Below are positions 34,444 through 43,053 of a stretch of 64,000 nt of DNA, piece after piece. A program made the translations under genes and the position numbers. The notes under the pieces are model-generated. The model saw only the letters and a program-made list of their open reading frames with translations. It did no database searches and was not told the origin of the DNA. This DNA comes from Jiangella ureilytica (GTDB lineage Bacteria > Actinomycetota > Actinomycetes > Jiangellales > Jiangellaceae): NCBI RefSeq assembly GCF_004348545.1, contig NZ_SMKL01000028.1:1-64000 (forward strand), given 5' to 3'. Each line of letters begins with the position of its first letter. Position 1 is the first letter of the stretch.

Positions 34444-35169
34444 GTGGCCGAGTTCGAGGATCACGTCGCCGGCATCGGCGCCCTGGCCGACGACACCCGG
34501 CGCGCGCTCTACCTCTACGTCTGCGCCCAGCCGGAGGCCGTCGGCCGCGACCAGGCCGCCGCTGCGCTGGAGCTCCCCCGCCACCAGGCCAAGTTCCACC
34601 TCGACCGGCTCGAGGAGGCCGGCCTGCTCGACGTCGAGTACGCCCGGCTGACCGGCCGCACGGGTCCGGGCGCGGGCCGGCCGGCGAAGCTCTACCGGCG
34701 CGCGGCCGCACGGGTCGCCGTCTCGCTGCCGGACCGGCGCTACGAGCTGGCCGCGGAGCTCATGGCCCGCGCGATCAGCGACTCCGCGGCCACCGGCACC
34801 CCCGTCGAGAACGCCCTGACCAGCGCCGCCCGCGAGCACGGCCGTCGCCTCGCCGAGGCGACGACGGCGGCTGCGACGGCGACGCTGTCGCCGAAGCCCG
34901 CGGATCCGGACCGGGCGCTACGCCTGGCCGCCGACACGCTGGGCCGGCACGGGTACGAACCCCGCCGGCACGATCACACCGTCGAGCTGGCCAACTGCCC
35001 GTTCCATCCGCTGGCGCAGACGCACACCGCCCTGATCTGCGGCATGAACCATGCACTGCTCGCCGCGCTGGCGGAGGAGCTGGCGCCCGGCACCCTCGAG
35101 GCCCGCCTCGAGCCCGCCGCGGGCCGCTGCTGCGTCCTGCTCACTGCAGGCCGGCGCGGACCGACGTGA
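34444..35169 (+). CDS. COG2345-type winged-helix regulator (SufR-like) with Cys-containing C-terminal domain
   Basis: This 241-aa protein starts at GTG 34444. Residues 10-90 form an ArsR-type winged helix (ADDTRRALYLYVCAQ, LPRHQAKFHLDRLEEAGLLDVEY). The C-terminal domain has ELANCPFHPLAQTH, LICGMNHALLAAL and AAGRCCVLL, with Cys spacing reminiscent of SufR-like [Fe-S] regulators, although the exact ligand set differs. It probably represses the divergent doxX gene. Its last 29 bases overlap the 3' end of the opposing CoA-binding gene (35141-35169). Confidence 0.8.
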   Translation: MAEFEDHVAGIGALADDTRRALYLYVCAQPEAVGRDQAAAALELPRHQAKFHLDRLEEAGLLDVEYARLTGRTGPGAGRPAKLYRRAAARVAVSLPDRRYELAAELMARAISDSAATGTPVENALTSAAREHGRRLAEATTAAATATLSPKPADPDRALRLAADTLGRHGYEPRRHDHTVELANCPFHPLAQTHTALICGMNHALLAALAEELAPGTLEARLEPAAGRCCVLLTAGRRGPT

Positions 35170-35635
35170 TGCGGTGCGTGTTGAACCCGAGCCAGTGCAT
35201 GCGGCCGACGTAGCGGGCGTGCTCGACCTTGAGACAGCGGTCGACCACGACCGTGAGGCCGCCGTCCTCGGCGATCTGCGCACCCTCGGCGTTGATGACG
35301 CCGAACTGGCACCACAGCGCCTTGGCCCCGATGGACACGGCCTCGCGGGCGATGCCCGGCACCGCGTCGGGCGCGCGGAAGACGTTGACGATGTCGACCG
35401 GCTCCGGGACGTCGAGGAGGCTCGGATGGCTCGTCTCACCGAGGATCGACGTCTCGCGCGGGTTCACCGGGACGACGCGGTAGCCGTGGCGCTTCAGGTA
35501 GTAGCCGACGAAGTAGCTGGCCCGCAGCTCGTTGCTGGACAGTCCGACGACGGCGATGGTCTTCGCGCCGTGGAGGACCCGCTGGATCGTCAGCGGGTCC
35601 TGGTACCTCGTGAGGTCGAGATCGAGGCCGGTCAC
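35141..35635 (-). CDS. CoA-binding domain protein (YccU type)
   Basis: This 164-aa protein has a Rossmann-like CoA-binding fold: TIAVVGLSSNELRASYFVGYYLKRHG, VPVNPRETSILGETSHPSL, and WCQFGVINAEGAQIAEDGGLTVVVDRCLKVEH (given here as separate parts WCQFGVINAEGAQIAE and VVVDRCLKVEH). It starts at GTG 35635, overlapping the metY stop by four bases. Linkage of this family to metX-metY operons is frequent in actinobacteria; the biochemical role is unclear, possibly CoA or acyl-CoA sensing. Confidence 0.88.
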   Translation of the reverse strand: MTGLDLDLTRYQDPLTIQRVLHGAKTIAVVGLSSNELRASYFVGYYLKRHGYRVVPVNPRETSILGETSHPSLLDVPEPVDIVNVFRAPDAVPGIAREAVSIGAKALWCQFGVINAEGAQIAEDGGLTVVVDRCLKVEHARYVGRMHWLGFNTHRITSVRAGLQ

Positions 35636-36945
35636 GCGCCCGCCACCTTCCGCACGCCGGTGAAGCCCTGTTCGAGGTCCCAGATCAGGTCGTCGGCCGA
35701 CTCGGTGCCGACCGACAGCCGCACCGTCCCCGGCGCCACGCCGGCCGCCGTCAGCTCGTCGTCGCTCAGCTGCCGATGGGTGGTACTGGCGGGATGGATG
35801 ACCAGGCTCTTCGCATCGCCGACGTTGGCCAGGTGGGACCAGAGCGACACCCCGCGGATCAGCTCCTGCCCGCCGTCGCGGCCGCCGGCGCAGTCGAACG
35901 AGAACACCGCGCCCGCGCCCAGCGGCAGGTACTTCTCGACCAGCGGCCGGTAGGAGCTCGACGGCAGCCCGGCGTAGGTGACGTTCGACGCCAGGTCGTG
36001 CGCCTCGAGGTAGGCCGCGACCGCCCGAGCGTTGCCGACGTGGCGCTCCATGCGCAACGACAGCGTCTCGAGCCCCTGCAGGAACAGGAACGCGTTGAAC
36101 GGCGACATCGCGCCGCCGAGGTCGCGCAGGGTCTCGGCGCGCAGCTTCATCAGGTAGCCGTACATGCCGAAGGTCTCGTGGAACTTCAGCCCGTGGTAGG
36201 CCGGCGAGGGCTCGGCCACCACCGGGTAGCGCCCGTTGGACCAGTCGAACGTGCCGGCCTCGACGACCACGCCGCCGATGCTGGTGCCGTGGCCGCCGAT
36301 GAACTTGGTGGCGGAGTGGACGACGATGTCGGCGTCCCACTCGATGGGGCGGCACAGGTACGGCGTCGCGAAGGTGTTGTCGACGATCAGCGGCAGCTCG
36401 TGCTCGTGCGCGATGGCCGCCACGGTCTCGATGTCGAGCACGTTGCCGGCCGGGTTGCCGATGGTCTCGGCGAAGAACGCCTTGGTGTTCGGGCGGACGG
36501 CCGCGCGCCAGGCGCCGGCGTCGTCGGGGTCGACCCAGGTCAGCTCGACGTTCATCTTCCGCAGCAGGTGCTTGAGCTGGTTCACCGTGCCGCCGTAGAG
36601 CGCCGAGGACGAGACGACGTGGTCGCCGGGCTCGAGCAGCGTGAAGAGCGCCGCGGCCTGGGCGGCGATGCCGCTGGCGAACGCGACCGCGCCGGCACCG
36701 CCCTCGAGGTTGGCGACGCGCTCCTCGAACACCGCCACCGTCGGGTTCATGATGCGGGAGTAGGTGTTGCCGTACTCCTGCAGGTTGAAGTACGCCGCCG
36801 CCGACTCCGGATCCTCGAACACGTAGCTGGTGGTCTGGAAGATCGGCACGGCGCGGGCGCCGGTGTTGGGGTCGGGCCGCTGCCCGGCGTGCAGCTGCCG
36901 GGTCTCGAACCCGAACACGCGGTCCTGCTCGACGCGGTCGGTCAC
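35632..36945 (-). CDS. metY: O-acetylhomoserine aminocarboxypropyltransferase (O-acetylhomoserine sulfhydrylase)
   Basis: This 437-aa PLP enzyme of the Cys/Met metabolism family makes homocysteine from O-acetylhomoserine and sulfide. It has [52 protein letters not shown] (in parts), [20 protein letters not shown] (in parts) and Lys214 in [16 protein letters not shown]. The long form (about 430 aa) distinguishes it from the shorter cystathionine enzymes. The GTG start overlaps metX by four bases, giving a metX-metY-CoA-binding operon. Confidence 0.96.
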   Translation of the reverse strand: MTDRVEQDRVFGFETRQLHAGQRPDPNTGARAVPIFQTTSYVFEDPESAAAYFNLQEYGNTYSRIMNPTVAVFEERVANLEGGAGAVAFASGIAAQAAALFTLLEPGDHVVSSSALYGGTVNQLKHLLRKMNVELTWVDPDDAGAWRAAVRPNTKAFFAETIGNPAGNVLDIETVAAIAHEHELPLIVDNTFATPYLCRPIEWDADIVVHSATKFIGGHGTSIGGVVVEAGTFDWSNGRYPVVAEPSPAYHGLKFHETFGMYGYLMKLRAETLRDLGGAMSPFNAFLFLQGLETLSLRMERHVGNARAVAAYLEAHDLASNVTYAGLPSSSYRPLVEKYLPLGAGAVFSFDCAGGRDGGQELIRGVSLWSHLANVGDAKSLVIHPASTTHRQLSDDELTAAGVAPGTVRLSVGTESADDLIWDLEQGFTGVRKVAGA

Positions 36946-38153
36946 TGTCCCTCCAGGAACTGCTGGATGATCGGGGTCTGGCGGGCTTCCTCGAGCAGGA
37001 AGCAGTCGTGCCCGTACGGCGCGTCGATGACGTGCAGCTCGACCGCCTTGCCCAGTTCGGTGAGTGCGCCGGCCAGCTCCTCGGACGCGACGGGCGGGTA
37101 GAGCCAGTCGGAGCTGAACGCGATGAGCAGCGTGCGCGCGGCGACGCCGTCGAGGGCGCGGGTGAGGGAGCCGTCGCCATGTTGGCGGGCCAGGTCGAAG
37201 TAGGTGAGCGCCCGCGACATGGTCAGGTAGGTGTTGGCGTCGAAGCGCTGCACGAACGACGCGGCCTGGTGGCGCAGGTAGTTCTCGACCTCGAACTCCG
37301 GCTCGGTGAGGGTGTAGCGGACGTCGTCGGCGAACTGCAGCCGCCGGCCGAACTTGTCCTCGAGCGCCCGCGCCGAGAGGTACGTGATGTGGCCGACCAT
37401 GCGGGCGACGCCCATGCCGGCGTCGGGCGCGCGGCCGGTGCCGTGGTAGCGGCCGCCCTGCCAGGCGGGATCGCGCATGATCGCCTCGCGGGCGATGGCG
37501 TTCCAGGCCACGCCCTGCGGGTGCAGCGCGTGCGTGCTGGCGATCGCGATGACGGCGTCGACGGCGTCCGGGTACAGCACCGCCCACTCCAGCGCCTGCA
37601 TGCCACCGAGCGAGCCGCCCGCGACCGCGGCCAGCCGCTCGATGCCGAGGACGTCGAGGAACGCGCGCTGGGTGCGGACCATGTCGGCGACCGTGACGAC
37701 CGGGAAGTCCGGCCCGTACGGCTCCCCCGTCGCCGGGTCGGTGGACGACGGACCCGTCGTGCCGCGGCAGCCGCCGAGCAGGTTGGTCGAGACGACGAAC
37801 CACTGGTCGGTGTCGAACGCCTTGCCCGGGCCGATCATGCCGTCCCACCAGCCCAGCGCCTTTCCGGCCGCGCCGTCGCGGTCGTCGGCCCCGAAGCCGT
37901 CGCGCGTGCTGGCCGCTGCCGCCGACGCCGAGTAGCCGGCCGCGTGGGCGTCGCCGCTGAGCGCGTGGCAGACCAGGACGACGTTGTCGCGCGCGGGGGC
38001 GAGCGTGCCGTAGGTCTCGTAGGCGACCCGGACCGGGTGCAGCTCGCCGCCGGAGTCGAGCCGCACAGGCGCCGGCAGGTCGAGGTAGTGGGTCTGGACG
38101 GTGCCGGCCGAGCCGGCCGCGAGGGTCGAAGCCGGCGCCATGCGTCCGATCAT
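36942..38153 (-). CDS. metX: Homoserine O-acetyltransferase
   Basis: This 403-aa alpha/beta hydrolase-fold acyltransferase activates homoserine with acetyl-CoA for methionine synthesis. I chose ATG 38153 because AAAGGGGG lies at good distance; an upstream start would run into the operator. Key elements are ALSGDAHAAGY, TNLLGGCRGTTGPSS, the nucleophile Ser181 in VAGGSLGGMQALEW, the acid in SSDWLYPP near residue 352, and the base in GHDCFLLE near residue 385. It diverges from osmC. Confidence 0.96.
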   Translation of the reverse strand: MIGRMAPASTLAAGSAGTVQTHYLDLPAPVRLDSGGELHPVRVAYETYGTLAPARDNVVLVCHALSGDAHAAGYSASAAAASTRDGFGADDRDGAAGKALGWWDGMIGPGKAFDTDQWFVVSTNLLGGCRGTTGPSSTDPATGEPYGPDFPVVTVADMVRTQRAFLDVLGIERLAAVAGGSLGGMQALEWAVLYPDAVDAVIAIASTHALHPQGVAWNAIAREAIMRDPAWQGGRYHGTGRAPDAGMGVARMVGHITYLSARALEDKFGRRLQFADDVRYTLTEPEFEVENYLRHQAASFVQRFDANTYLTMSRALTYFDLARQHGDGSLTRALDGVAARTLLIAFSSDWLYPPVASEELAGALTELGKAVELHVIDAPYGHDCFLLEEARQTPIIQQFLEGQ

Positions 38154-38178
38154 AAGCAGTCCCCCTTTCGCCGCGCTC

Positions 38179-38200
38179 GGTGTATTGTCCAGCAATACCG
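38179..38200. promoter_or_regulatory. Dyad in the metX/osmC divergent region
   Basis: TATTG (38183-38187) and CAATA (38193-38197) are exact reverse complements with a 5-base centre; flanking CGGT and ACCG extend the symmetry with one base offset. The site lies in the 86-base gap between metX and osmC. A dimeric repressor responding to sulfur or redox state, for example an Rrf2-type protein, would fit, but none is encoded nearby. No SAM riboswitch fits in the short leader. Confidence 0.5.
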
Positions 38201-38239
38201 TAGGGAATCTCGGGTACCGGCGAGAGGGGCATCGGCGAG

Positions 38240-38785
38240 ATGACGATCGACAACGGGGTCAACGTGCAGGCGCTGCTCGACGCGCGCGACGTGCTGAAGG
38301 GTGCGCCCGAGGCCGCCCAGTTCACGTGGCGGGCGCAGTCGACGTGGAGCAACGGCGTGCACAGCCAGACGCGGATCCAGAACTTCTTCGGCCTCGGCGC
38401 GGAGCAGACGCACAAGAGCGAGGCGGTGTTCGACGCCGACCACCCGGAGGTCTTCGCCGCCCAGGACAACGGCATCACGCCCATCGAGTACCTCCTCGTC
38501 GGCCTCGCCGGCTGCCTGACCGCCGGCGTGGCCTCCGTGGCGCAGAACCGCGGCATCCAGCTGCGCTCCGTCGAGGCGACCGTCGAGGGCAACCACGACA
38601 TCCGCGGCATCCTCGGCGCCGACAGCGACGTCCGCAACGGCTTCAACGACGTCCGCGTGACCTTCACGATCGACGCCGACGCCTCCAAGGAGGAGATCGA
38701 GGCGCTGGTGGCGCAGTCGCAGAAGCGCTCCGCCGTCTTCGACGCGCTCACGAACCCCACGGACGTGTCCGTCACGGTCGCCTGA
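38240..38785 (+). CDS. OsmC family protein with a single cysteine
   Basis: This 181-aa protein shows the OsmC fold: a long N-terminal beta sheet (FTWRAQSTWSNGVHSQTR), the helix NGITPIEYLLVGLAGCLTAG with Cys92, and a C-terminal VRVTFTIDADASKEEIEALV element. The usual second Cys of OsmC/Ohr peroxidases is missing, since QKRSAVFD stands where it would be. Thiol peroxidase activity is therefore doubtful unless another thiol resolves Cys92. It is followed without a gap by a flavoprotein gene. Confidence 0.88.
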   Translation: MTIDNGVNVQALLDARDVLKGAPEAAQFTWRAQSTWSNGVHSQTRIQNFFGLGAEQTHKSEAVFDADHPEVFAAQDNGITPIEYLLVGLAGCLTAGVASVAQNRGIQLRSVEATVEGNHDIRGILGADSDVRNGFNDVRVTFTIDADASKEEIEALVAQSQKRSAVFDALTNPTDVSVTVA

Positions 38786-40018
38786 GTGGCCGGTCGCGTC
38801 ACGACGGTCGTCATCGGCGCGGGCCACGCGGGACTCGCCGCCAGCCACTTCCTGAGCGAGCGGTCGATCGACCACGTCGTGCTCGAGCGCGGCGACGTGG
38901 CGAACTCCTGGCGGCACGAGCGCTGGGACTCGCTGCGGCTGCTCACGCCGAACTGGCAGAGCCGCCTGCCCGGGCTGCCCTACGACGGCCCGGACCCGGA
39001 CGGCTACCTCTCGATGGGCGAGGTGGTCGGGCTCCTCGACCGCTTCGCGTCGATGTCGCGCGCGCCCGTCCAGGCGGGGACGACGGTGACGTCGGTGCGC
39101 CGGTCCGGCGACGGCTACCGGGTGGTGACGAACCAGGGCTCGCTCGACGCCCGGACGGTGGTCGTCGCCAGCGGCGCCTGCAACCTGCCGGCCGTGCCGG
39201 CGTTCGCGGCCGCCGTCCCCAAGGAGATCGAGCAGCTCACGCCATTCGACTACCGCGACCCTTCGACGCTGGCCGACGGCGGCGTGCTGGTCGTGGGCGC
39301 GTCGGCGACCGGCGTCCAGCTGGCGGCGGAGATCCGCCGCTCGGGCCGGCCGGTCACGCTGTCGGTGGGCGAGCACGTCCGGCTGCCGCGCACCTACCGC
39401 GGCCGCGACGTGCTCTGGTGGATGGACGCGTCGGGCGTCTGGGACCAGCGCCACGACGAGATCGACGACCTCTCTCGGGCCCGGCGGCTGCCGTCGCCGC
39501 AGCTCGTCGGGACCCCGGAGCGGGTGACGCTGGACCTCAACGCGCTGAGCGCCATGGGCGTCGAGCTGGTCGGCCGGTGGGCGGCGGTGCGCGACGGCCG
39601 CGCCCTGTTCTCCGGCGGGCTGCGCAACGTGTTCGCGCTGGCAGACCTCAAGATGGACCGGCTGCTCGCGACGTTCGACCAGTGGGCCGGCACAGGGACC
39701 GAGGCCGGTCCGTCCGAGCGGTTCGAGCCGACCCGCGTGCCGTCGTCGCCGCGGCTGCAGCTGGACCTGCGCGGCGGCGAGATCCGCACCGTCCTGTGGG
39801 CGACGGGGTACCGGCCCGACTACTCGTGGCTGGACGTCCCCGTGGTCGACGAGAAGGGCCGCCTCCGCCACGCCGGCGGGGTCGTCGGCAGCCCCGGCCT
39901 GTACGCCCTCGGCCTGCCGGTGCTACGCCGCCGCCGGTCGACCTTCATCCACGGCATCGAGGACGACGCCCGCGAGGTCATCGCCCACCTCGCGCACCAC
40001 CTCGCGACCTCCCCATGA
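38786..40018 (+). CDS. FAD-dependent NAD(P)-binding oxidoreductase (flavin monooxygenase/CzcO-like)
   Basis: This 410-aa flavoprotein starts at GTG 38786, directly after the osmC stop. The FAD motif is VIGAGHAGLAASHFL near residues 8-22, and the second nucleotide motif is VVGASATGVQLAAEI near residues 170-184. An ATGYRPDYSWL element lies near residue 335, followed by GSPGLYALGLPVLRRRRSTF and a C-terminal helix. It resembles the CzcO-type monooxygenases found with OsmC proteins in sulfur-compound oxidation clusters. Confidence 0.9.
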   Translation: MAGRVTTVVIGAGHAGLAASHFLSERSIDHVVLERGDVANSWRHERWDSLRLLTPNWQSRLPGLPYDGPDPDGYLSMGEVVGLLDRFASMSRAPVQAGTTVTSVRRSGDGYRVVTNQGSLDARTVVVASGACNLPAVPAFAAAVPKEIEQLTPFDYRDPSTLADGGVLVVGASATGVQLAAEIRRSGRPVTLSVGEHVRLPRTYRGRDVLWWMDASGVWDQRHDEIDDLSRARRLPSPQLVGTPERVTLDLNALSAMGVELVGRWAAVRDGRALFSGGLRNVFALADLKMDRLLATFDQWAGTGTEAGPSERFEPTRVPSSPRLQLDLRGGEIRTVLWATGYRPDYSWLDVPVVDEKGRLRHAGGVVGSPGLYALGLPVLRRRRSTFIHGIEDDAREVIAHLAHHLATSP

Positions 40019-40194
40019 GGCGCCGCCGAGCCCGGCGCCCGTGACAACTATCCGCACTAGTAGTCGCCACCGTGGTTCTCGTGGGCGATTTCCAGCGTTC
40101 TCGATCTCGTCGGTAGGAATTCAGCCCTGTCGGGAAGAGTCGTTCGGGCCGGTCACCCCCGGCCGGCACCCGACGACAACAGGGAGAAGCCTGC

Positions 40195-42057
40195 ATGTCT
40201 TCGAGAAAGCGCGTCCTCGTAGCGGTGGCGACCATCGCCGCCGTCGGCGCGGCCGTCGCGGCGCCCGGCGCCGCCGCGTCCGGGCGGCACCAGGACTGGG
40301 ACCGGACCGCCTACCGAGGCCAGATCGAGGTCGTCCGCAGTGACGACGGCCCCGCCGACCCGACGGTGCTGAACGGCACCGTCTTCGTCGACCGCGACCG
40401 CGACAGCCGCCACGACCGGAACGAGCGCGGTCTCGCCGGCGTCGAGGTCTCCAACGGCCGCGACATCGCCACCACCGACTCGCGCGGCCGCTACCGGCTC
40501 CCCGTCTTCGACAACATGACCGTCTTCGTCACGCAGCCCGCGGGCTACCAGGTGCCGGTCGACGAGTCCAACGTCGCGCAGTTCCACTACAACCATCTTC
40601 CCGCCGGCTCGCCCGCCCTGCGCTACGGCGGCATCGCCCCCACCGGCCCGCTCCCCGACGCGGTGAACTTCCCGCTGGTGGAGAGCCGGCTCACCGACGA
40701 CCGCCAGCTGAGCTGCATCATGGCCGGCGACCTGCAGACGTACAACATCACCGAGGTCGAGTACGCCCGCAAGGGCGCCATCCGCGACCTCGCGCGGCGC
40801 AACGACTACCAGGGCTGCGGCAGCCTCTTCCTCGGCGACGTGGTCGGCGACGACCTCTCGCTGTACGACGAGGTGAAGGAGCTGACCGCCCAGACCAACG
40901 GGCCGGCCCGGTTCCTTCCCGGCAACCACGACCTCGACTTCGACGCCACCACGCCGGAGCACTCGTTCGACACCTTCCGGGCCCAGCTCGCGCCGGCGTA
41001 CTTCTCCTACGACGTGGGCGAGGCGCACATCATCGCGCTGAACACCGTCCGGTACCCGTGCACCCCGGACGTCGACAACGCCGACGGCCGGCACCCGGAG
41101 TGCAACAACCCGGCCACGCGGCCGCGCTACAACGGCCGCATCGACGACACCCAGATGGAGTGGCTGCGCCGCGACCTGGCCAAGGTCGACCGCGACAAGC
41201 TCATCGTGATCGCCGGCCACATCGGGCTGATGAACTACGCCGACGAGGGCAGCATGATCCACCAGGTCGACCAGGCCCGCGAGGTGTACGCGCTGCTGCA
41301 CGGCCGCAAGGCGGTCGCGCTGGCCGGGCACAGCCACTCGATCGAGAACATGCGCACCGGCGACCTCATGAAGGGGTGGAAGGACCTGTTCGGCATCGAC
41401 GGCCTGCCCTTCCCGCACCTGACCGCGGGCGCGATCGCGGGCGACTGGTTCTCCGGCCGGGTCACCGAGGACGGCTACCCCACCGCGCTGCAGCGTGACG
41501 GCGGCCGGCCGGGCGTCCTCACCCTCGACCTGAACGACGCCGCCTTCCAGGAGCGGTTCACGGTGACCGGCGAGAGCGACCGGGAGCAGACCCAGCTCGG
41601 CCTCAACAGCCCCACCTACCGGGAGTGGTACGTCGCCCGTGACGCGTGGAACGACGAGGACGAGCCCACGACGCCGGCGCCCGAACTGGGTGACCCGCTG
41701 GTCGTCGACCGGGCCGACCTGGCCGGCAAGACCTGGCTCACCACCAACTTCTTCATGGGCTCCACCGGCTCCACGGTGAGCGTCCGCCTCGACCACGGCC
41801 GGCCGGCTCAGGCCGTCCGCACCCAGCCGATGCGCGGCGAGGACCAGTTGGTCGGCCCGGAGTACTCCGACCCGGCCGCCATCGCCGAGCAGCTCGTGCA
41901 CGGCGGAAGTCTCGCCGACCGGACCATGCACCTGTGGCGCTACGAGCTCCCCGCCGACCTGCGCGCCGGGACGCACCGGGCGCACGTCACCGCGACCGAC
42001 GTGTACGGCCGCACGTTCACCGACACCATGACCTTCCGCGTGGTCGAGCAGCGCTGA
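40195..42057 (+). CDS. Secreted calcineurin-like metallophosphoesterase
   Basis: This 620-aa protein has a signal peptide (MSSRKRVLVAVATIAAVGAAVAAPG). Residues ~55-115 form an SdrD_B/transthyretin-like domain (VLNGTVFVDRDRDSRHDRNERGLAGVEVS in parts). The phosphoesterase core carries the five motifs: GDLQTY, LGDVVGDDLS, GNHDLDF, IAGHIG and LAGHSHS. A C-terminal Metallophos_C-like domain follows. It is probably an exported phosphatase or nucleotidase; the ribosome site is GGGAGAAG. The upstream gap (40019-40194) contains only a small GGCCGG/CCGGCC hairpin at 40147-40164. Confidence 0.88.
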   Translation: MSSRKRVLVAVATIAAVGAAVAAPGAAASGRHQDWDRTAYRGQIEVVRSDDGPADPTVLNGTVFVDRDRDSRHDRNERGLAGVEVSNGRDIATTDSRGRYRLPVFDNMTVFVTQPAGYQVPVDESNVAQFHYNHLPAGSPALRYGGIAPTGPLPDAVNFPLVESRLTDDRQLSCIMAGDLQTYNITEVEYARKGAIRDLARRNDYQGCGSLFLGDVVGDDLSLYDEVKELTAQTNGPARFLPGNHDLDFDATTPEHSFDTFRAQLAPAYFSYDVGEAHIIALNTVRYPCTPDVDNADGRHPECNNPATRPRYNGRIDDTQMEWLRRDLAKVDRDKLIVIAGHIGLMNYADEGSMIHQVDQAREVYALLHGRKAVALAGHSHSIENMRTGDLMKGWKDLFGIDGLPFPHLTAGAIAGDWFSGRVTEDGYPTALQRDGGRPGVLTLDLNDAAFQERFTVTGESDREQTQLGLNSPTYREWYVARDAWNDEDEPTTPAPELGDPLVVDRADLAGKTWLTTNFFMGSTGSTVSVRLDHGRPAQAVRTQPMRGEDQLVGPEYSDPAAIAEQLVHGGSLADRTMHLWRYELPADLRAGTHRAHVTATDVYGRTFTDTMTFRVVEQR

Positions 42058-42068
42058 CCCCACCGGGA

Positions 42069-42100
42069 CGGGGCCGCCGCGGTGCCGGGCGGCGGCCCCG
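42069..42100 (+). terminator. 12-bp GC hairpin after the phosphoesterase gene
   Basis: Bases 42069-42080 and 42089-42100 are fully complementary with an 8-base loop, starting 12 bases after the stop. There is no T-tract, as usual for very GC-rich actinobacterial terminators. Confidence 0.65.
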
Positions 42101-42190
42101 CCCCACGCTCACGCGACCGCCGTCGAGCCCGCCGAGGGCAGCTGCATCCCGCCGCCGTCGCACGCGGTGCGGGTGACGCCGCTCACCCGC

Positions 42191-42220
42191 TGTCACGCTT
42201 CGGCGGGCTGTCCGGTCGTC
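42191..42220 (+). promoter_or_regulatory. Candidate ECF41-type promoter for the NmrA-like gene
   Basis: TGTCACG (42191-42197) and CGTC (42217-42220) match the published ECF41 promoter elements (TGTCACA in the -35 and CGTC in the -10 region). They lie upstream of the oxidoreductase that neighbours an ECF41-like sigma gene. The 19-base gap is longer than the roughly 16-17 expected, so the call is tentative. Confidence 0.4.
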
Positions 42221-42271
42221 TTGGCGTAGGGCGGTCACCGACCGCCGCAGACCCTCGCGAAAGGCAGCACC

Positions 42272-43024
42272 ATGAAGATCGTCGTCATCGGCGGCACCGG
42301 CCTGATCGGCTCCAAGGTCGTCTCGATCCTCGCCGAACAGGGCCACGAGGCCGTGCCGGCCGCACCCGACACCGGCGTCAACACGCTCACCGGTGAGGGG
42401 CTGGCCGAGGCGCTCGACGGCGCCGACGTCGTCGTCGACGTGTCGAACTCGCCGTCGTTCGAGGCCGAGCCGGCGCTGGAGTTCTTCCGGACCGCGACCG
42501 GCAACGTCCTCGCCGCGGAGGAGAAGGCCGGCGTCGGGCACCACGTCGCGCTGTCCGTCGTCGGCACCCAGCGGCTGGCCGAGAGCGGCTACATGCGGGC
42601 GAAGATCGTCCAGGAGCAGCTGATCACCGAGTCCGCCGTGCCGTACTCGATCGTCCACGCGACGCAGTTCTTCGAGTTCATCGCGGGCATCACCGACGAC
42701 GCCACCCACGACGGCGTCGTCCGGCTCGCGCCGGCCGACATCCAGCCGATCGCCGCCCAGGACGTCTCGGCCGCGGTCGCCCGGGTCGCCGTCGGCAGCC
42801 CGCTGAACGGGATCGAGGAGATCGCCGGGCCGGAGCGGTTCCGGCTCGACGAGCTCGTCCGCACCACGCTCGCGGCCCGTCAGGACCCGCGCGAGGTGCG
42901 TACCGACCCGTCGGCGCGCTACTTCGGCGCCACGCTGGAGGAGACCACGCTGGTCCCCGCCGGCGAGGCACAGCTCGGCGCCACCCGGCTCGCGGACTGG
43001 CAGGCCGCCCAGCCCGCGAGGTAG
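42272..43024 (+). CDS. NmrA-like NAD(P)-binding protein/atypical SDR
   Basis: This 250-aa protein has the Rossmann start KIVVIGGTGLIGSKVVSIL (residues 2-20), VVVDVSNSPSFE, HHVALSVVGTQRLAESGYMRAK (in parts) and YSIVHATQFFEFI, typical of NmrA/TMR-type atypical SDRs. Oxidoreductases of this class are the usual neighbours and targets of ECF41 sigma factors. The sigma gene begins 29 bases downstream, so both are probably co-transcribed. Confidence 0.9.
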   Translation: MKIVVIGGTGLIGSKVVSILAEQGHEAVPAAPDTGVNTLTGEGLAEALDGADVVVDVSNSPSFEAEPALEFFRTATGNVLAAEEKAGVGHHVALSVVGTQRLAESGYMRAKIVQEQLITESAVPYSIVHATQFFEFIAGITDDATHDGVVRLAPADIQPIAAQDVSAAVARVAVGSPLNGIEEIAGPERFRLDELVRTTLAARQDPREVRTDPSARYFGATLEETTLVPAGEAQLGATRLADWQAAQPAR

Positions 43025-43053
43025 CCGCCGCCGGTCGCGTATATCGTGAGCGG

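Noticed and set aside
38154-38239. Possible SAM riboswitch ahead of metX
   Set aside because: The leader is under 86 bases, is shared with a divergent gene, and shows no SAM-I, SAM-II or SAM-IV core.
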